This document shows, piece after piece, positions 24,330 to 35,107 of a stretch of 64,000 nucleotides of DNA. How positions within the stretch are numbered: position 1 is the stretch's first letter; every line of letters starts with the position of its first letter. Position numbers and translations under genes: made by a program. The stretch lies in NCBI GenBank assembly GCA_963921825.1, contig OY997596.1, positions 16,435,001 through 16,499,000 on the forward strand. Reading direction: 5' to 3'. This DNA comes from Erodium maritimum (lineage: Eukaryota; Streptophyta; Magnoliopsida; Geraniales; Geraniaceae). The notes under the pieces are model-generated. The model was not told the DNA's origin. It saw only the letters and a program-made list of their open reading frames with translations, and searched no databases.

Positions 24330-24520
24330 TACCAAAGAACAACTATAGTTGCAATCCAGAGTAAAACACCTCGGTGGTTCGATGGATCCAAGAATGATCC
24401 ACCCTGAACACTACACCAAAGTCTAACTCGCTTCAATCCCCACACATGCCCGGAAAAGTAGTGGAAACTGAAGAACTCGAAGAACAGAGTTGAAGATGCT
24501 ACAGTGCAACAACTGTAGCA

Positions 24521-25549
24521 GTAGAGAGATATTATCAGTTCTACCTAAAATCTATGTTATGCATTATTATTTATGGACACATATATATTTAATGTACAGT
24601 TCATCACAAATTTTATATATAATTCAAAGTGATGAATTGATGTATGTATGAGCATCATAAAGTGTTATGAAAGTTAAAAGTGTAGATACAGAGTTGTAAT
24701 ATTTTGTTTTGTTTTGGGACTGAATTGAAATTACAAATGGATGATCAACTAAGAGCATCTGCAGTACAAGGCTGAAAAGATGCTGAAAGCAATTTGATGA
24801 GAGAGAAATAAATAAAAAATAGTTTTCGGCCTCAATTGGTGCTTAACTGATGTCGGCGCTTTCAAACGACTGACACGAAAAAGTGAGAGAAATTAAGTAA
24901 AAGGCTCTTGTTTTTCCTTTCAATCTCTCTCTTTCAGTCTTTTGACTGCAAAAATGTTCTATTAGCCAGGCTGAAATGAAAGTTTATTATTAATTTATTC
25001 TTTGTCTTTCCTTTTCAGTCTCTTGACTACGAATGCTCTAACATTAATCATCTATAAATTAGGGGTTATGGTCCCAATGGAGAGACTTGGCAATGAAAAA
25101 TATTTTGACTTTCTCTCATCTTTCTTCTCACCCAATATGAGAATCAGAATCCATGGAGCAAGTCTAATTCATTAGAAGATCATAATCATATTCGTCTTTA
25201 TTGATTATGGCTTCAAATAAATAACAATAATATTTCCGCTACTTTAATCTACATATCCAACGGTACTTATTTTATCTTCTATATTCATTCTTGAAACGTT
25301 TTTTTGTGCAAAATTGATTCAAAGAAACATTGAGTTGATAAAAAAAATCAACAATGACTGAATACAAGATTCAGCTGGTTACATGCATTAATTATTACAT
25401 ATTATTCGTTTCAAAAAAAAAATTATTACATATTATTTCAACTTTTGTTCACAAATCTACCACGACAAATAAGACATACAACATAATATATATTCATTAT
25501 CATGAAACATGTCATTTTACCTATTAAAAGTTGACACCCTCTTCAAAAC
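24521..25549. other. intergenic AT-rich region holding one MITE
   Basis: No gene is seen. The only structured feature is the MITE at 24753-25038. The remainder is AT-rich with no long frames and no splice-linked coding. Confidence 0.5.
24753..25038. mobile_element. Tourist/Harbinger-like MITE
   Basis: A 286-bp element beginning GAGCATCTGCAGT and ending with an imperfect inverted partner (ACTACGAATGCTC; 10 of 13 positions pair). It is flanked by TAA on both sides (24750-24752 and 25039-25041). A three-base TWA duplication and a GAGCAT start fit PIF/Harbinger MITEs. Internal CTTTCAGTC motifs recur near the right end. Confidence 0.72.
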
Positions 25550-25567
25550 AAAATAAGAAAGATGCAA
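25550..25567. repeat. target site duplication of the ORF1-only LINE (left)
   Basis: AAAATAAGAAAGATGCAA occurs here and again at 27984-28001, just after the A-rich tail. Eighteen bases is typical of target-primed LINE insertion. Confidence 0.88.
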
Positions 25568-27983
25568 AATCGAAGCAGAGCTCTCCACACACCTCTTTGA
25601 GGTCCCTTCATACCCTAATAGAGTCGCCGCCTACGCCGCACACCATCATCGTCCCCTCCGTCCACCCGCGAGCACTTCCACCACTACCATCACTTCCCCA
25701 GCCGTCTCCTCTACAGCCGACGAGTCCCAGCCGTGATTCCGCCCCTTCTCTCCACGAACCCAGAACCCCGGCCGACTGCACCTGCAGCACCGCTATCGCC
25801 ACAGCCGCCTTCCGCTAGTATTCTCGGTCAATTCTGTCTAGCAGATGCCGGATCTCCCCATCCACCAATTCCACGAGCCAGAAATGGTCAGTTCCGACCA
25901 GATCCACTCACATGCAGAGGTCATTCACGACCTCGAGGCCTCCGCCCAACGAGCCGACGAACATGCCGGCGTCCCTCTACTGATGCTTGAGCCGGATCCA
26001 GGCTCGACTCGGATATCGCCGCGTCCCGCAGATCTGAAGGACAAGTCGGGCGCGTCCCAGACCGGTGGTGTGTCCCTGGCCGTCAGCGTCTCTCCAGATC
26101 CATCAAAGCCGCTCCCGCCCTACACCGGACACACATCAACGGCGAGGGAGGTCCGGCGGGACCTGATCACCCTCCCCCGGCCATCCCCTTCTCTGGTGGT
26201 GAATCGAGGCCTTCCTCCGGTGGAGCGGGTACCAGCCCCTACAAACGACGGCCCGGGTGCTAGCAATCTGTCGGGGTCAGGTTCTGAGCCACAACCAGGT
26301 CGTATATCCCCGGTCCCGGACTGAGAGGATGAGGACGACGAGCTAGTGGTCTCGGAAGAAGGAATTCCGCTATTTACCATCGGGTCTTACCAGTTCTCCA
26401 TGGCAGCGAAGGTTGCAGGTGATCGGTCACACAACCAGCACATCATCTGTGCGATGATGCTGCGAAAATGGAAGGTGAAAGGGATCAAGGTGGAGTTCAT
26501 GTCCCCCGAGGTCACGGGTTATCACTTCCCGTCAGCCAAAGCAATGGAAGACATCCGTCATAGAGGTCCATGGAGCTTCAAGGGATTTCCACTTCTCTTC
26601 GAACCACTTCGACAATTCGATCGGGCAGAAGAGATCATTTTCCATCATGTGGAGCTTGGGGTCCGGGCGCTGAATATCCCGGGAGGGGCCAGAAATCACT
26701 ACATCCGTGATCTCATTGCAGGCAGCATAGGCACGCATGTCATGTCGGCCCCAATCCCGACGGCCCGACGGGAGGACATGCATCTCTTGCTGAGAGTTCG
26801 GATGGAGCTGACCCGACCCTTAAGGCGTAGAACCCGTCTCCAGTTCCCAGGTACTGCTAATTCAATTGTGGTTGATCTACAGTACGAACGGGTGGTAGAT
26901 TTTTGTCGCAGGTGCGGAATGTTGACGCACAGGATGCCGGCCTGCACAACCATCCTGCCAGGGATTGGTCGAATGGAGATTCGGTACGACAACTTTGTCT
27001 TGGTCCCAAGGGATTTGGATGTGGACCGGTTGCTGCGAACGGTCTGGAATGTACCTCCCCCAGCATCACACCCGCCGATCACGCACCTCCTGAGTGATCT
27101 ATCCCTGAACCCTCTGGTTCGGTCCAGGGAAATCATTATGGGCGCTGAATCGTCCAAGGCAGGCATTTCGAAGCCTGACTATCTGGCTAAGGTTAACCGG
27201 GAAGAGTTAACCAACACATCTCCGAGGGGTGGCCATGGAAAACCCACACCGCCCCCAAGTCCACAAAGCCTGACTACCTGGCTAACGTCCACCCTGCTGC
27301 TGACCATGTGATCCGAGCTGACCCCGGATACAATGCGATGATGAGGGAGGGAAGTGAGACAGATCCACGAGGTTGCCTGAGAGCCCCCCAAAAGAGCTTA
27401 GGGAAAGGCGGGCCCAGTCGAGGCAAAGGCAAGACATCCACCCTGAAGACTAGAAGTGGATCGGTGTATGTGCGCCCACCGGAGCCGAAGAAGCAGAAGA
27501 AGGATCCGGATTCCCAACAGCAGACCCTGTGGTTGTCAGCTCAGGAGGAGGGAGCAGAAGAAGCGGAAGCACAACTGCTTCCGATGGAGGAATGATTCGC
27601 CCCAGCAAGGGTGGGTCGAGTCGGCCCAAGACTATACCTACAGACCCGGGACAGCCATTGCTGGGAGGTCCCGGGCAGCCTGCATTATCAGCAAAACTTT
27701 TTTATATGTTCTGTTATTGGTTATGTTTCGTTTGGGATATTTTATTTTTTGCGGATTTTAGAACTTATTACCTTTTGCCTCGTTATGTTGAAACGATGGT
27801 AGGGAGTTGTCTTGAGTTTGTGCCCACGATTTCAAGTGGGCTATTATTATGGGTCCATGAGCGTCGGGCTTGCTACGGTCGGCCTGGACAAATATCTGGA
27901 ACCCGAGGCGGTCAGGCCTCATCCTATTTGATTACCTATTGGTATTAATGAAAGTCTCCGGTTACCCGTTTCAAAAATAAAAT
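25568..27983 (+). mobile_element. ORF1-only LINE (HAL1-like layout), degenerate
   Basis: A 2.4-kb non-LTR element with a perfect 18-bp target duplication. It has a C-rich 5' UTR, an ORF1-type coding region (25845 to about 27595), a 3' UTR with a TAATGAAAGTCTCCGGTTAC end typical of plant L1 LINEs, and an A-rich tail. No endonuclease or reverse transcriptase sequence lies between ORF1 and the 3' UTR. It is either a non-autonomous half-LINE or a copy with ORF2 deleted before insertion. It must have been mobilised in trans, because the duplication shows that it retroposed in this short form or lost ORF2 cleanly afterwards. Confidence 0.85.
25845..27595 (+). pseudogene. LINE ORF1: DUF4283 domain plus CCHC zinc knuckle
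   Basis: A proline-rich N-terminal part (25845-26321) is followed in the same frame, after one TGA at 26322, by an acidic linker. Then comes a DUF4283-like domain at about 26360-26700 (ICAMMLRKWKVKGIKVEF, HRGPWSFKGFPLLFEPL) and a zinc knuckle at about 26910-26950 (CRRCGMLTHRMPAC, pattern CX2CX4HX4C). A lysine-rich tail (PPEPKKQKKDPDSQQQ) continues in another frame from 27308, so there is also a frameshift or misaligned junction near 27310. This is the RNA-binding protein of plant L1 LINEs. It carries a different RNA-binding module from the RRM LINE at 18-24 kb, so two LINE lineages are present. Confidence 0.83.
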
Positions 27984-28001
27984 AAAATAAGAAAGATGCA
28001 A

Positions 28002-28258
28002 CTATAATGATTGGATGTAATATAAAAGTCTTTACACTAAACACCGCGTAGTATCACGCCAAATAAACATAAGGTTCTGATAAACTTTACACCAACCACC
28101 TAATTAACCAATAAAATATAGAAATAAAATCATATCCCGATTGCCCTCATTTACATTTAGCACCACTTGTTCATATTAATTACGAATAATATGCTAAACT
28201 CTCAATCATGAGTATTAAAAATAGGGTAATATATAAACGCACATTGTATCCATGAGAT
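28002..28258. other. short AT-rich intergenic stretch
   Basis: Nothing recognisable lies between the ORF1-only LINE and the MULE-type element. Confidence 0.5.
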
Positions 28259-28268
28259 ATAACATGTA

Positions 28269-29633
28269 GAGGAGAAATCTGGTGAGAACCATGTTTTAAC
28301 GTAGGAACCGCGAGAACCAATCTAAGTCATCCATTTTAGGAATGGATGGATGAGATACAATTGAGTAGTTGACTTGTTGACTGCAAAAAACCAGCACTTT
28401 TTAGTAAGTGGTAAGGGTTTTTTAGTAAAACTATCATATTTTTTTTTTAACCAATTCACTAATTTAATTTTTCCCGCTTCGTTTGAACTCCGATTGGCTT
28501 CAAACTTGCGCTATTAGTTTTGTTTTTTAAGGGCTTTCAATCAAGATCAGTCATGAATATATTTTGAAGCGCGAAAAAAAAATTATTTCGGGGTTGATTT
28601 TTAAAAAAAAAATCTGGGTAATTTTTATCAACACTTTGGTCTGGATTTATCAACACTTTTACACTGGTTTTATCAACACTTTGCATTGGTTTTATCACCT
28701 CATTTTCCAAAACTGATAATAATTTATCACCTCATCGCGTGCTTTTTATGAACACTAGTTTTATCAACACTAAACACTAGGTTTATCATTAAAATTACGT
28801 GTGTTTTATCACCCCCATCACATGTTTTTTTGAAGCACGAAAAAAAAATTATTTCGGGGCTGATTTTTAAAGGAATTATATATGGGTAATTTTTATCAAC
28901 ACTTTGCTCTGAGTTTATCAACACTTTACCCTGTTTTTATCAACACTTTACACTGGTTTTATCACCCCATTCTCCAAAACTGATCATGATTTTTATCATC
29001 TCATCACGTGCTTTTTATGAACACCAGTTTTATCAACACTAAACACTAGATTTATCATTGAATTACGTGTTTTTTATCACCTCATCAGAAGTTTTTTTAT
29101 CAACGTTAAACTCTAATGTATCACACTTATTATCAAAACTGAAAATGGTTTTTATCACCTCATTATTTGTTTCTTATCACCTCATTACATGTTTTTTTTA
29201 TCAACATTTAGCACTAGTTTGGTACTCCGATATAAAACATTTATTAGTGAAGATTTATCAACGCTCAACATTATTTTTATCACCTTGATATAAATTTTTA
29301 TTTTCGTGCTTCAAAATATATTCATGACTGATCTTGATTTAAAGCCCTTGAAAAAGAAAAAATTTGGCACAAGTTTGAAGTTAATCGGAGTTCAAACGAA
29401 TCGGGAAATATTAAATTAGTGAATTGGTGAAAAAAATGGACAATTGTCCACATGGCACCATGCTATTACAATTATACCCTTGCTTGTGTGAGAATTGTTG
29501 AAAGTGGCGTGAATTTGGCTTGGATTGGGGTGATGATGTGGCATTTTGATGAGTGTTGGATCATAGATGAGTGTGGCTAGGATTGGTTCTCGCGGTTCCT
29601 ATGTTAAGAGTGGTTTTCAATAGATTTCTCCTC
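28269..29633. mobile_element. non-autonomous MULE with long inverted repeats
   Basis: A 1365-bp element flanked by a perfect 10-base duplication ATAACATGTA (28259-28268 and 29634-29643). It begins GAGGAGAAATCT and ends with the inverted AGATTTCTCCTC. Inverted similarity resumes inside: GGAACCGCGAGAACCAAT near 28305 pairs with its complement near 29590, and a block of about 130 bases (28450-28570) pairs with 29300-29430. The middle is built of TTTATCAACACTTT and TTTTATCACCTCAT motifs, and a unit of about 268 bp is duplicated in tandem (from about 28562 and about 28830). There is no transposase. Confidence 0.85.
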
Positions 29634-29681
29634 ATAACATGTATATTTTACAACAAGAAAACTCTAACTACATATTTATAT

Positions 29682-31066
29682 ATATTTTTTTTATCAGCAA
29701 ATTTTTTGATTTTATTGAGACCTAGCTTTCGATTAAAAGCCAAGGCTGTTAAAGCCCAATCCAACCCAAAAGCTCGAACTGATGGGTGGAGGCATCAAGA
29801 TGTATTATCAATGGGTCAATTTATCCACACACTTTCGATGTGAGACTCACACTTCAACACTCCCCCTCACGTGTAGGACTGGACATCTACACGTGGGCCA
29901 TAGCAGGACTGGACATCTGCATATGGGCCGGAGACCACAGGGTGGAGGCGACAAATAGGCCGTGGGCCGAACCAGCTCTGATACCATGTTAAAACCCAAT
30001 CCAACCCAAAAGCTCGAACTGATGGGTGGAGGCATCAAGATGTATTATCAATGGGTCAATTTATCCACACACTTTCGATGTGGGACTCACACTTCAACAA
30101 AGGCCAAGGGTCTAGCCCTCAAAGGTAATTACAACCCAACCAACCAACAATACCCAACTTACAACCGTTACTTGTGTCACAAGATTCCCAACCACCATTT
30201 AAACCCAACTGATTTTTGACAGTAAACTAACATCCCCCCCCCCCCCCCAAAAAAAAAGAACCCAACCGTAATGTAAATCAAAACCCATTGTGTTGCCCAA
30301 AAACCTTTGTTATCCCCTTCCCCTACAAGAATTTGGAACTGCATCAGTATTCATTGACTGAAAATCAACACTTTGAAGAGTCCCACCAATTGTAAAAGGT
30401 GTCCCTGTGAATGCTATGTGTGTGAATAAGGGAGAGGAGATCTGTAGCCCATGAAGACCTTAAACCCCTTGTGTTGTAACAAGCAACCAGTCTCAGACCC
30501 CGGATTGTAGTGATCCTCAACCAGGAGTATCTGTTAAGAAAAAAACCAGTAATCCTCCACATTTATCATAGCCACTCCTCACTCCTAGATAAAACTTCTT
30601 CTACCCCCTCACAATACTGCAGATACAAGTTATGGAACCCCCACTCAGAAGTAGAAAGTTGAAACTCAAAACCCTCAGTCAATAAACCAGATGAGGGTTA
30701 AAAAAAACCATCTCAGATAAATCCCAGTGTATGTGAAACCTAATAGTGTTCACCCTCTAAAAGACCTCACACTCTCACCCAATTCCACCCAACTCTTCCC
30801 CTAAAAAACCCCCCCAAGTAACAAATCATAGAGTGCCCAACAGTGTCTTGTTTCCACAAAACTGTGGCTTTGTGATCCAATCTAAAAAAGAGAAGAATTG
30901 CTCCTTTTCAAATTTGGCCCACAATATATGGTATGAGTTACTTTGTATGGCTTGCAGAACCTGGTGTGGATGATCAAAAGTATTGCTGAAAAGGAGTTTG
31001 TTCCTGCATAACCAGATTCTCCACAGCACAATGCAGACGATCATGTTCCATTGAGGCCTTTCCACA
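29682..31066 (-). mobile_element. 5'-truncated copy of the RRM-type LINE
   Basis: Flanked by a perfect 13-bp duplication TACATATTTATAT (29669-29681 and 31067-31079). The 3' UTR (minus strand) matches the full-length LINE at 17884 onward. The upstream end encodes the last part of ORF2 (VLWRIWLCRNKLLFSNTFDH and QFCGNKTLL), matching 18632-18800. The copy breaks off inside the ORF2 tail, a normal outcome of incomplete reverse transcription. A TRIM element is inserted in its 3' UTR, and a C-run of about 14 bases lies at about 30233-30248. Confidence 0.88.
29747..30099 (-). mobile_element. TRIM (terminal-repeat retrotransposon in miniature)
   Basis: A 353-bp element with two 113-bp LTRs (29747-29859 and 29987-30099) that differ at only about two positions, so it looks structurally whole and young. 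It is flanked by the 5-base duplication AAGGC (29742-29746 and 30100-30104). On the minus strand the primer-binding site TGGTATCAGAGCT follows the right-hand LTR (29974-29986), and a purine tract CACGTGAGGGGGAG precedes the left-hand one. There is no coding capacity, as expected for TRIMs, which move with proteins supplied by other elements. The LTR contains AGTCCCACATCG, a motif often seen in plant TRIMs. Confidence 0.92.
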
Positions 31067-31079
31067 TACATATTTATAT

Positions 31080-32135
31080 TTAATAAAAGAGGTTGATGAT
31101 TTTTTTTGTCAGGTATAAGATTTGTATTTAATGATGGGTGTATTGATTGAACTCCAGTAACATATGGCATATTTTACTTGTTGTGTCAGTTTTATATTAA
31201 TTTTCATCAAGCATCAATAAGAAGATGATAAATTTTTCACCGAAATTCTATATATTTACAATTAAAATTTGTTATCATTGCGATATTTTAAGTCCAATAA
31301 GAAGAAAACATTTAATTTAAGAAGAAAGATGTCTAGTGGAAGGGGACAAAGAGGTCTAATTCCAAGATACCAAATAAGATAATTGGATGGTTGAGTGAAT
31401 TATGGATCACTAAAATATGCAGAAATCATTTAAATAAGACTAATGCATTACAAAATTGACCGATTAATATAAAATATTTAAGGCCAAACTGGGCAGGTTT
31501 CTTCTGAATCTGAGCCCTCTTGGGTTTGGATTGTTCGTATTAGCTGTAAGTAGAAAGCTTTAGAGTAAGTTAACGACTAATTAGGGTTTGGATCAAATCA
31601 AATTGAAGATATTTTATTTCATTTTGACGATGTTGCCTAATTTTTTGCGGTTTCCACCTCCAGTTGCGGAGCCAGATGGGTTCCACTTGTCATATAAAGT
31701 TTATAAAATTAATTAAAGAGCTTTTAATTTAGTTCTCCTCAGTCCTCACTGATTTTCGGAAGCTACAGGAATTAATACCATGAATTATCAGAGAAATTGA
31801 AATGCCAAAACGTGTTACAAGTTTCTTTAGGAAAATTCACCTTGAAAATAATAATTGCATGAGGATGAGAATATAAATTTGGTCAACCGGTGTTTTGAGG
31901 TCTCCGACCAAACACAAATGGACTGTGTAGTCTTCCTTGAGTCCGGTATCAATCATCCCCATCAAAAATAGTTTCCTATGGTAACTAACAAAACAATCGT
32001 TGTTTAACTGGCTTGTTAAATTTTGATCGTTCGTAATAAAATATCATTTTATCCTCAAAAAAAAATCATCGTTGATTTTGTCCTAAAATAATAAGTACAA
32101 AAAATTGACTTTCCTCTAGACACATACGTGATAAC
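31080..32135. other. intergenic AT-rich sequence
   Basis: No gene, repeat boundary or conserved frame was recognised in this kilobase. Confidence 0.5.
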
Positions 32136-32151
32136 GAAAGGTGCAAGGTTT

Positions 32152-33056
32152 TTTTATTTATTTATTTTTTAACAAAAGGTGCAATTTTATTACTTGAACT
32201 TGATTACATTATTGGGTCTCGGAGAACAGGCTCCCGACCACCAAAAGATCAGTACTAACGAATAATTGTTCACTGATCCTGTTAATATCATAACCGTCAC
32301 AGACGGTATTTTGACGTCCGTTGGGCAATGTGATCCTTTGAATATCAGAACCGTCACAGACGGTATATTGACGCCACTTGAGCATTGAAAGAAGATGGTG
32401 TGGAGGAGCGGGGTACCGGAGATTCTGGGGGACCTCAACAGTAGTGGTGATGGTGGGAGGCGAAGCATCGCCTAGGGACCCCACCCAAGGCCAGTCCCTA
32501 GAGCACTGGATTCCTGTCGTCATTGACCCTGCAAATACGAAGTCAGAAAAAATAACTAAGACCCACTCGATAAGCCAGATCCATAATCGAGAAAGGGGTC
32601 GAGGAAGAAGCGGTGGTGGAGGCCAGGGAGGAGGCGGTTTCAGAGACGAAAGTGACGCCTTCAGAGGCGGCGACAGCGACGGAGGCCAGGGAGAAAGACG
32701 CGTCGGAGGCTTCAGCGGCGATGGGGGTTGATCGTGGGAGATAACTCGATACCTCGGAGGCCCATGTGAAGGCGCAACCCTAGGCAACACACCGCCCGAA
32801 ACAGGAACCAGAGCAAGGTCGTGGTAATCCCGGGAATTCGGCGATCTAGGGTTCGGAGGGAGAGGGACAGGGCCGTTGCTTGGGGTGGAAGTAACCCAGG
32901 GCCGAAAACGCCATGGCAGCGGATAAGAGAGAACGAAACTACGCCGGGAGAGGTGGAGGCAGCGTCGGGATGAGACGCGACATGGGGGGATGAAACTCTA
33001 GGTTTGTCCTCCATTGAGGCGCAAACCCTAGCAATTCTAATTTATAACTTTAATGT
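32152..33056 (-). mobile_element. retroposon of unrecognised family, copy A
   Basis: Minus-strand unit of about 0.9 kb with an imperfect target duplication: GAAAGGTGCAAGGTT at 32136-32150 and GAAAGGTACAAGGGTT at 33057-33072. Its 3' end carries AATAAAATTGCACC followed by an A-rich tail (T-rich on the plus strand, 32151-32172). The 5' part reads CTAGGGTTTGCGCCTC, then ATG for a peptide starting MEDKPRVS. A downstream frame contains PPTITTTVEVPQNLRYP. The motif ACCGTCACAGACGGTAT occurs twice near 32295 and 32350. No reverse transcriptase is present. Copies B and C share these parts. Confidence 0.65.
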
Positions 33057-33298
33057 GAAAGGTACAAGGGTTAATTGCTGACAAGAATGATCATTAGGAA
33101 TAATGTTTTATACTGAAAACCTTTTCTTTTTTCCTTTTTTTGCATGACAGATAAACGATTTGATATTATAACAATAAATTGTTGAAAGACAGGTAAACCA
33201 CTAAACACCAAGACAAATATTCTGAAATCCAAAGACTAACATAAATAAATTGTAACAAAAAAATCCGATTCTTTGGACCGATCCGCTTCATTTTTTTT

Positions 33299-34640
33299 AC
33301 TGAAAGGTGCAATTTTATTAAATATGGAAATCAACTACAATCAAGTGCGCAAACATAACATTCTTTGGCCACACAAGGAAGAATAGGCATAGAACATAAA
33401 TGTTCGCAATTCTTTTAACTATATAACTGTTACAAACGGTATTAAGATGCCACATACGCAAAGTGAAGGAAAGGTGGGGGTTGGAAAACGAAACTGGAAG
33501 TCTTGCTCATGGTAGTGCCTACCTGCTGCATTTGTGGGGGGGGGGGGCAAATCGACCGATCTTGAACTACATCAGTTGTATTGGGAGGATATACATGAAT
33601 CAAGGTTCCTGCCCAAGAAAAGTCTCTAACTCTCTGCGCGCTAGCCTTTGACCCTGCAAAGACAAAACAAGAGAAAACAAAAAAAGACCAACTCGATTAG
33701 TCTGATCCAGAATCGAGAGAGGGGTCGAGGAGGGTGCATCGGTGGAGGCCAGGGAGATGGACGCGCCGGTGGTGGTTTCAGAGATGGCGAGGGTTGCTCG
33801 GGAGAGATGATCCGATACAGTTTGATCTAGTGCCAAATCAATCTACAATAGGTACAGAAAACGATGGTGCATCAAATATGTACGCTTTTTGCGTGCATCA
33901 GTGGAGGCCAAGGAGGTGGGGACATCGATGGTTGCTTCAATGGCGGCTGCAGAGGTAGCGGGGGCTGTCCAAAGATGGGGAACGGTTGTGGGCTCAACGA
34001 TGGGGAGGAGCGGGACAATGGCGGTGGTGGGTGATTTGATGGAAGGGAGGTGAGACACAAAGGCGGAGCAGGGGAGGCAACTAATAGGATAAGGGTTGTT
34101 ATCGGGGGAGGAGCTAGGTGAGAACGGCGACATTGAGACGAAGGAGGGTGACCGGAACGAGGCTTGGAGGAACAGTGACGATCATGTGGAAGATCTGTCA
34201 CCTGCACTGGAGGCGTAGGCGAAACCCTAGCAGAGCTAGAGAGAGGCAACTGCATTCTTCGAACCGCTTCGTTGATATGTTCATAAGGGAGTGTTGCGGT
34301 AGCGCCGAGAGACACCGATACAACAAATCTGACCTGAAAGCTAGGGTAGAGTGGACCCATCTCCGAAGGAGTACTGTGGTGGAATAGATACTCCCCTAGG
34401 ATGCCAGCTTGTGTCGTCCTCCCCGAAATGATAAAAGGAGGGATCCATGACGCGGAATTGCTGCCCCCTCGAGAAGGTAGGGGGTACCTTGCCAAAACTT
34501 GGTGGAACCTTCTCCATCTTACATCCAATGGGACGGTGATCCCGACCGACCCCCCACTGGACCGCCTCAAACTCATTCGACGAGGAGAGGGTGTTTATAG
34601 CCCCTCGCCGCTGCACTTGTCGCCTCAATTTCTTTAGAGG
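33299..34640 (-). mobile_element. retroposon of the same family, copy B, more diverged
   Basis: The 3' end on the minus strand reads AATAAAATTGCACCTTTCAG followed by an A-run, like copy A. A TGTTACAAACGGTATTAAG motif near 33430 matches the ACAGACGGTAT motif of copy A. GGAGGCCAGGGAG and GTGGAGGCCAAGGAGG near 33745 and 33903 match copies A and C. A proline- and serine-rich minus-strand frame of 234 codons (33872-34576) has no recognisable domain. The 5' limit is uncertain: a GCTAGGGTTTCGCC motif near 34230 may mark it, with other sequence beyond. Confidence 0.45.
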
Positions 34641-35107
34641 AGCCTTCAGATTCCAGATCCCCCACTTCCCTTACCGGCCTCTTTCTCCCAATAGACACTG
34701 AGGTAGTGATCCGATTCTCTAGGAAGTCTTCCTGGATGATCGGACGACCTCCCCTAGAACCTCTATTGTCCCTTGGCTTCCGCCTTATTGCCTCTCTACT
34801 TGGCTCTCATTCTTTGTTTCGTCCTTGCCTCCTCTCTTGGCTTGACGCCTCCGGTGCGAACAAGCGATTTTGGTGACCCGAGGATTCGCCTAGATAATCT
34901 CAGTTTGTTCCTAAGACAGGTTTCCCACTGTCTTAATCGTACTAGAGACGACTAAGGTCAGCCGGTGATCTCAACGAGGGACCTTTAGTCCCACCATCTA
35001 TTGGACACGCTGTAAACAAGTGGCCAACACAGCTACAACCAAAGCAATGGTTGGACAGTCTCTCATACGAAACATGTAACATCGTACGTACCTAAGACTT
35101 TGTGAGT
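34641..35107. other. intergenic, nothing recognised
   Basis: A CT-rich to mixed sequence with a short plus-strand frame at 34773-34955 that begins with a hydrophobic stretch but has no context as a gene. I make no call. Confidence 0.4.

Larger units (their letters stand above)
17884..24520 (-). mobile_element. full-length L1-type LINE with RRM ORF1 (BNR-like), dead
   Basis: Minus-strand non-LTR retrotransposon of about 6.6 kb: 5' UTR (about 24330-24520), ORF1, ORF2 and a 3' UTR ending AAAATTTGCTGATC near 17884. ORF1 starts with an RNA recognition motif instead of only a zinc knuckle, as known for BNR-type plant LINEs. Both ORFs carry disabling changes. The 3' end abuts an AT/CT microsatellite, so the target duplication could not be read. 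A shorter copy of the same family is at 29682-31066. Confidence 0.88.

Noticed and set aside
29058-29288. 76-codon plus-strand frame in the MULE-type element
   Set aside because: It runs through the TTTATCAACACTTT repeats and is explained by their composition.
30826-31170. 114-codon minus-strand frame as a possible host gene
   Set aside because: It is the tail of LINE ORF2, closely matching the full-length copy at 18632-18850, and extends past the LINE's own target duplication.
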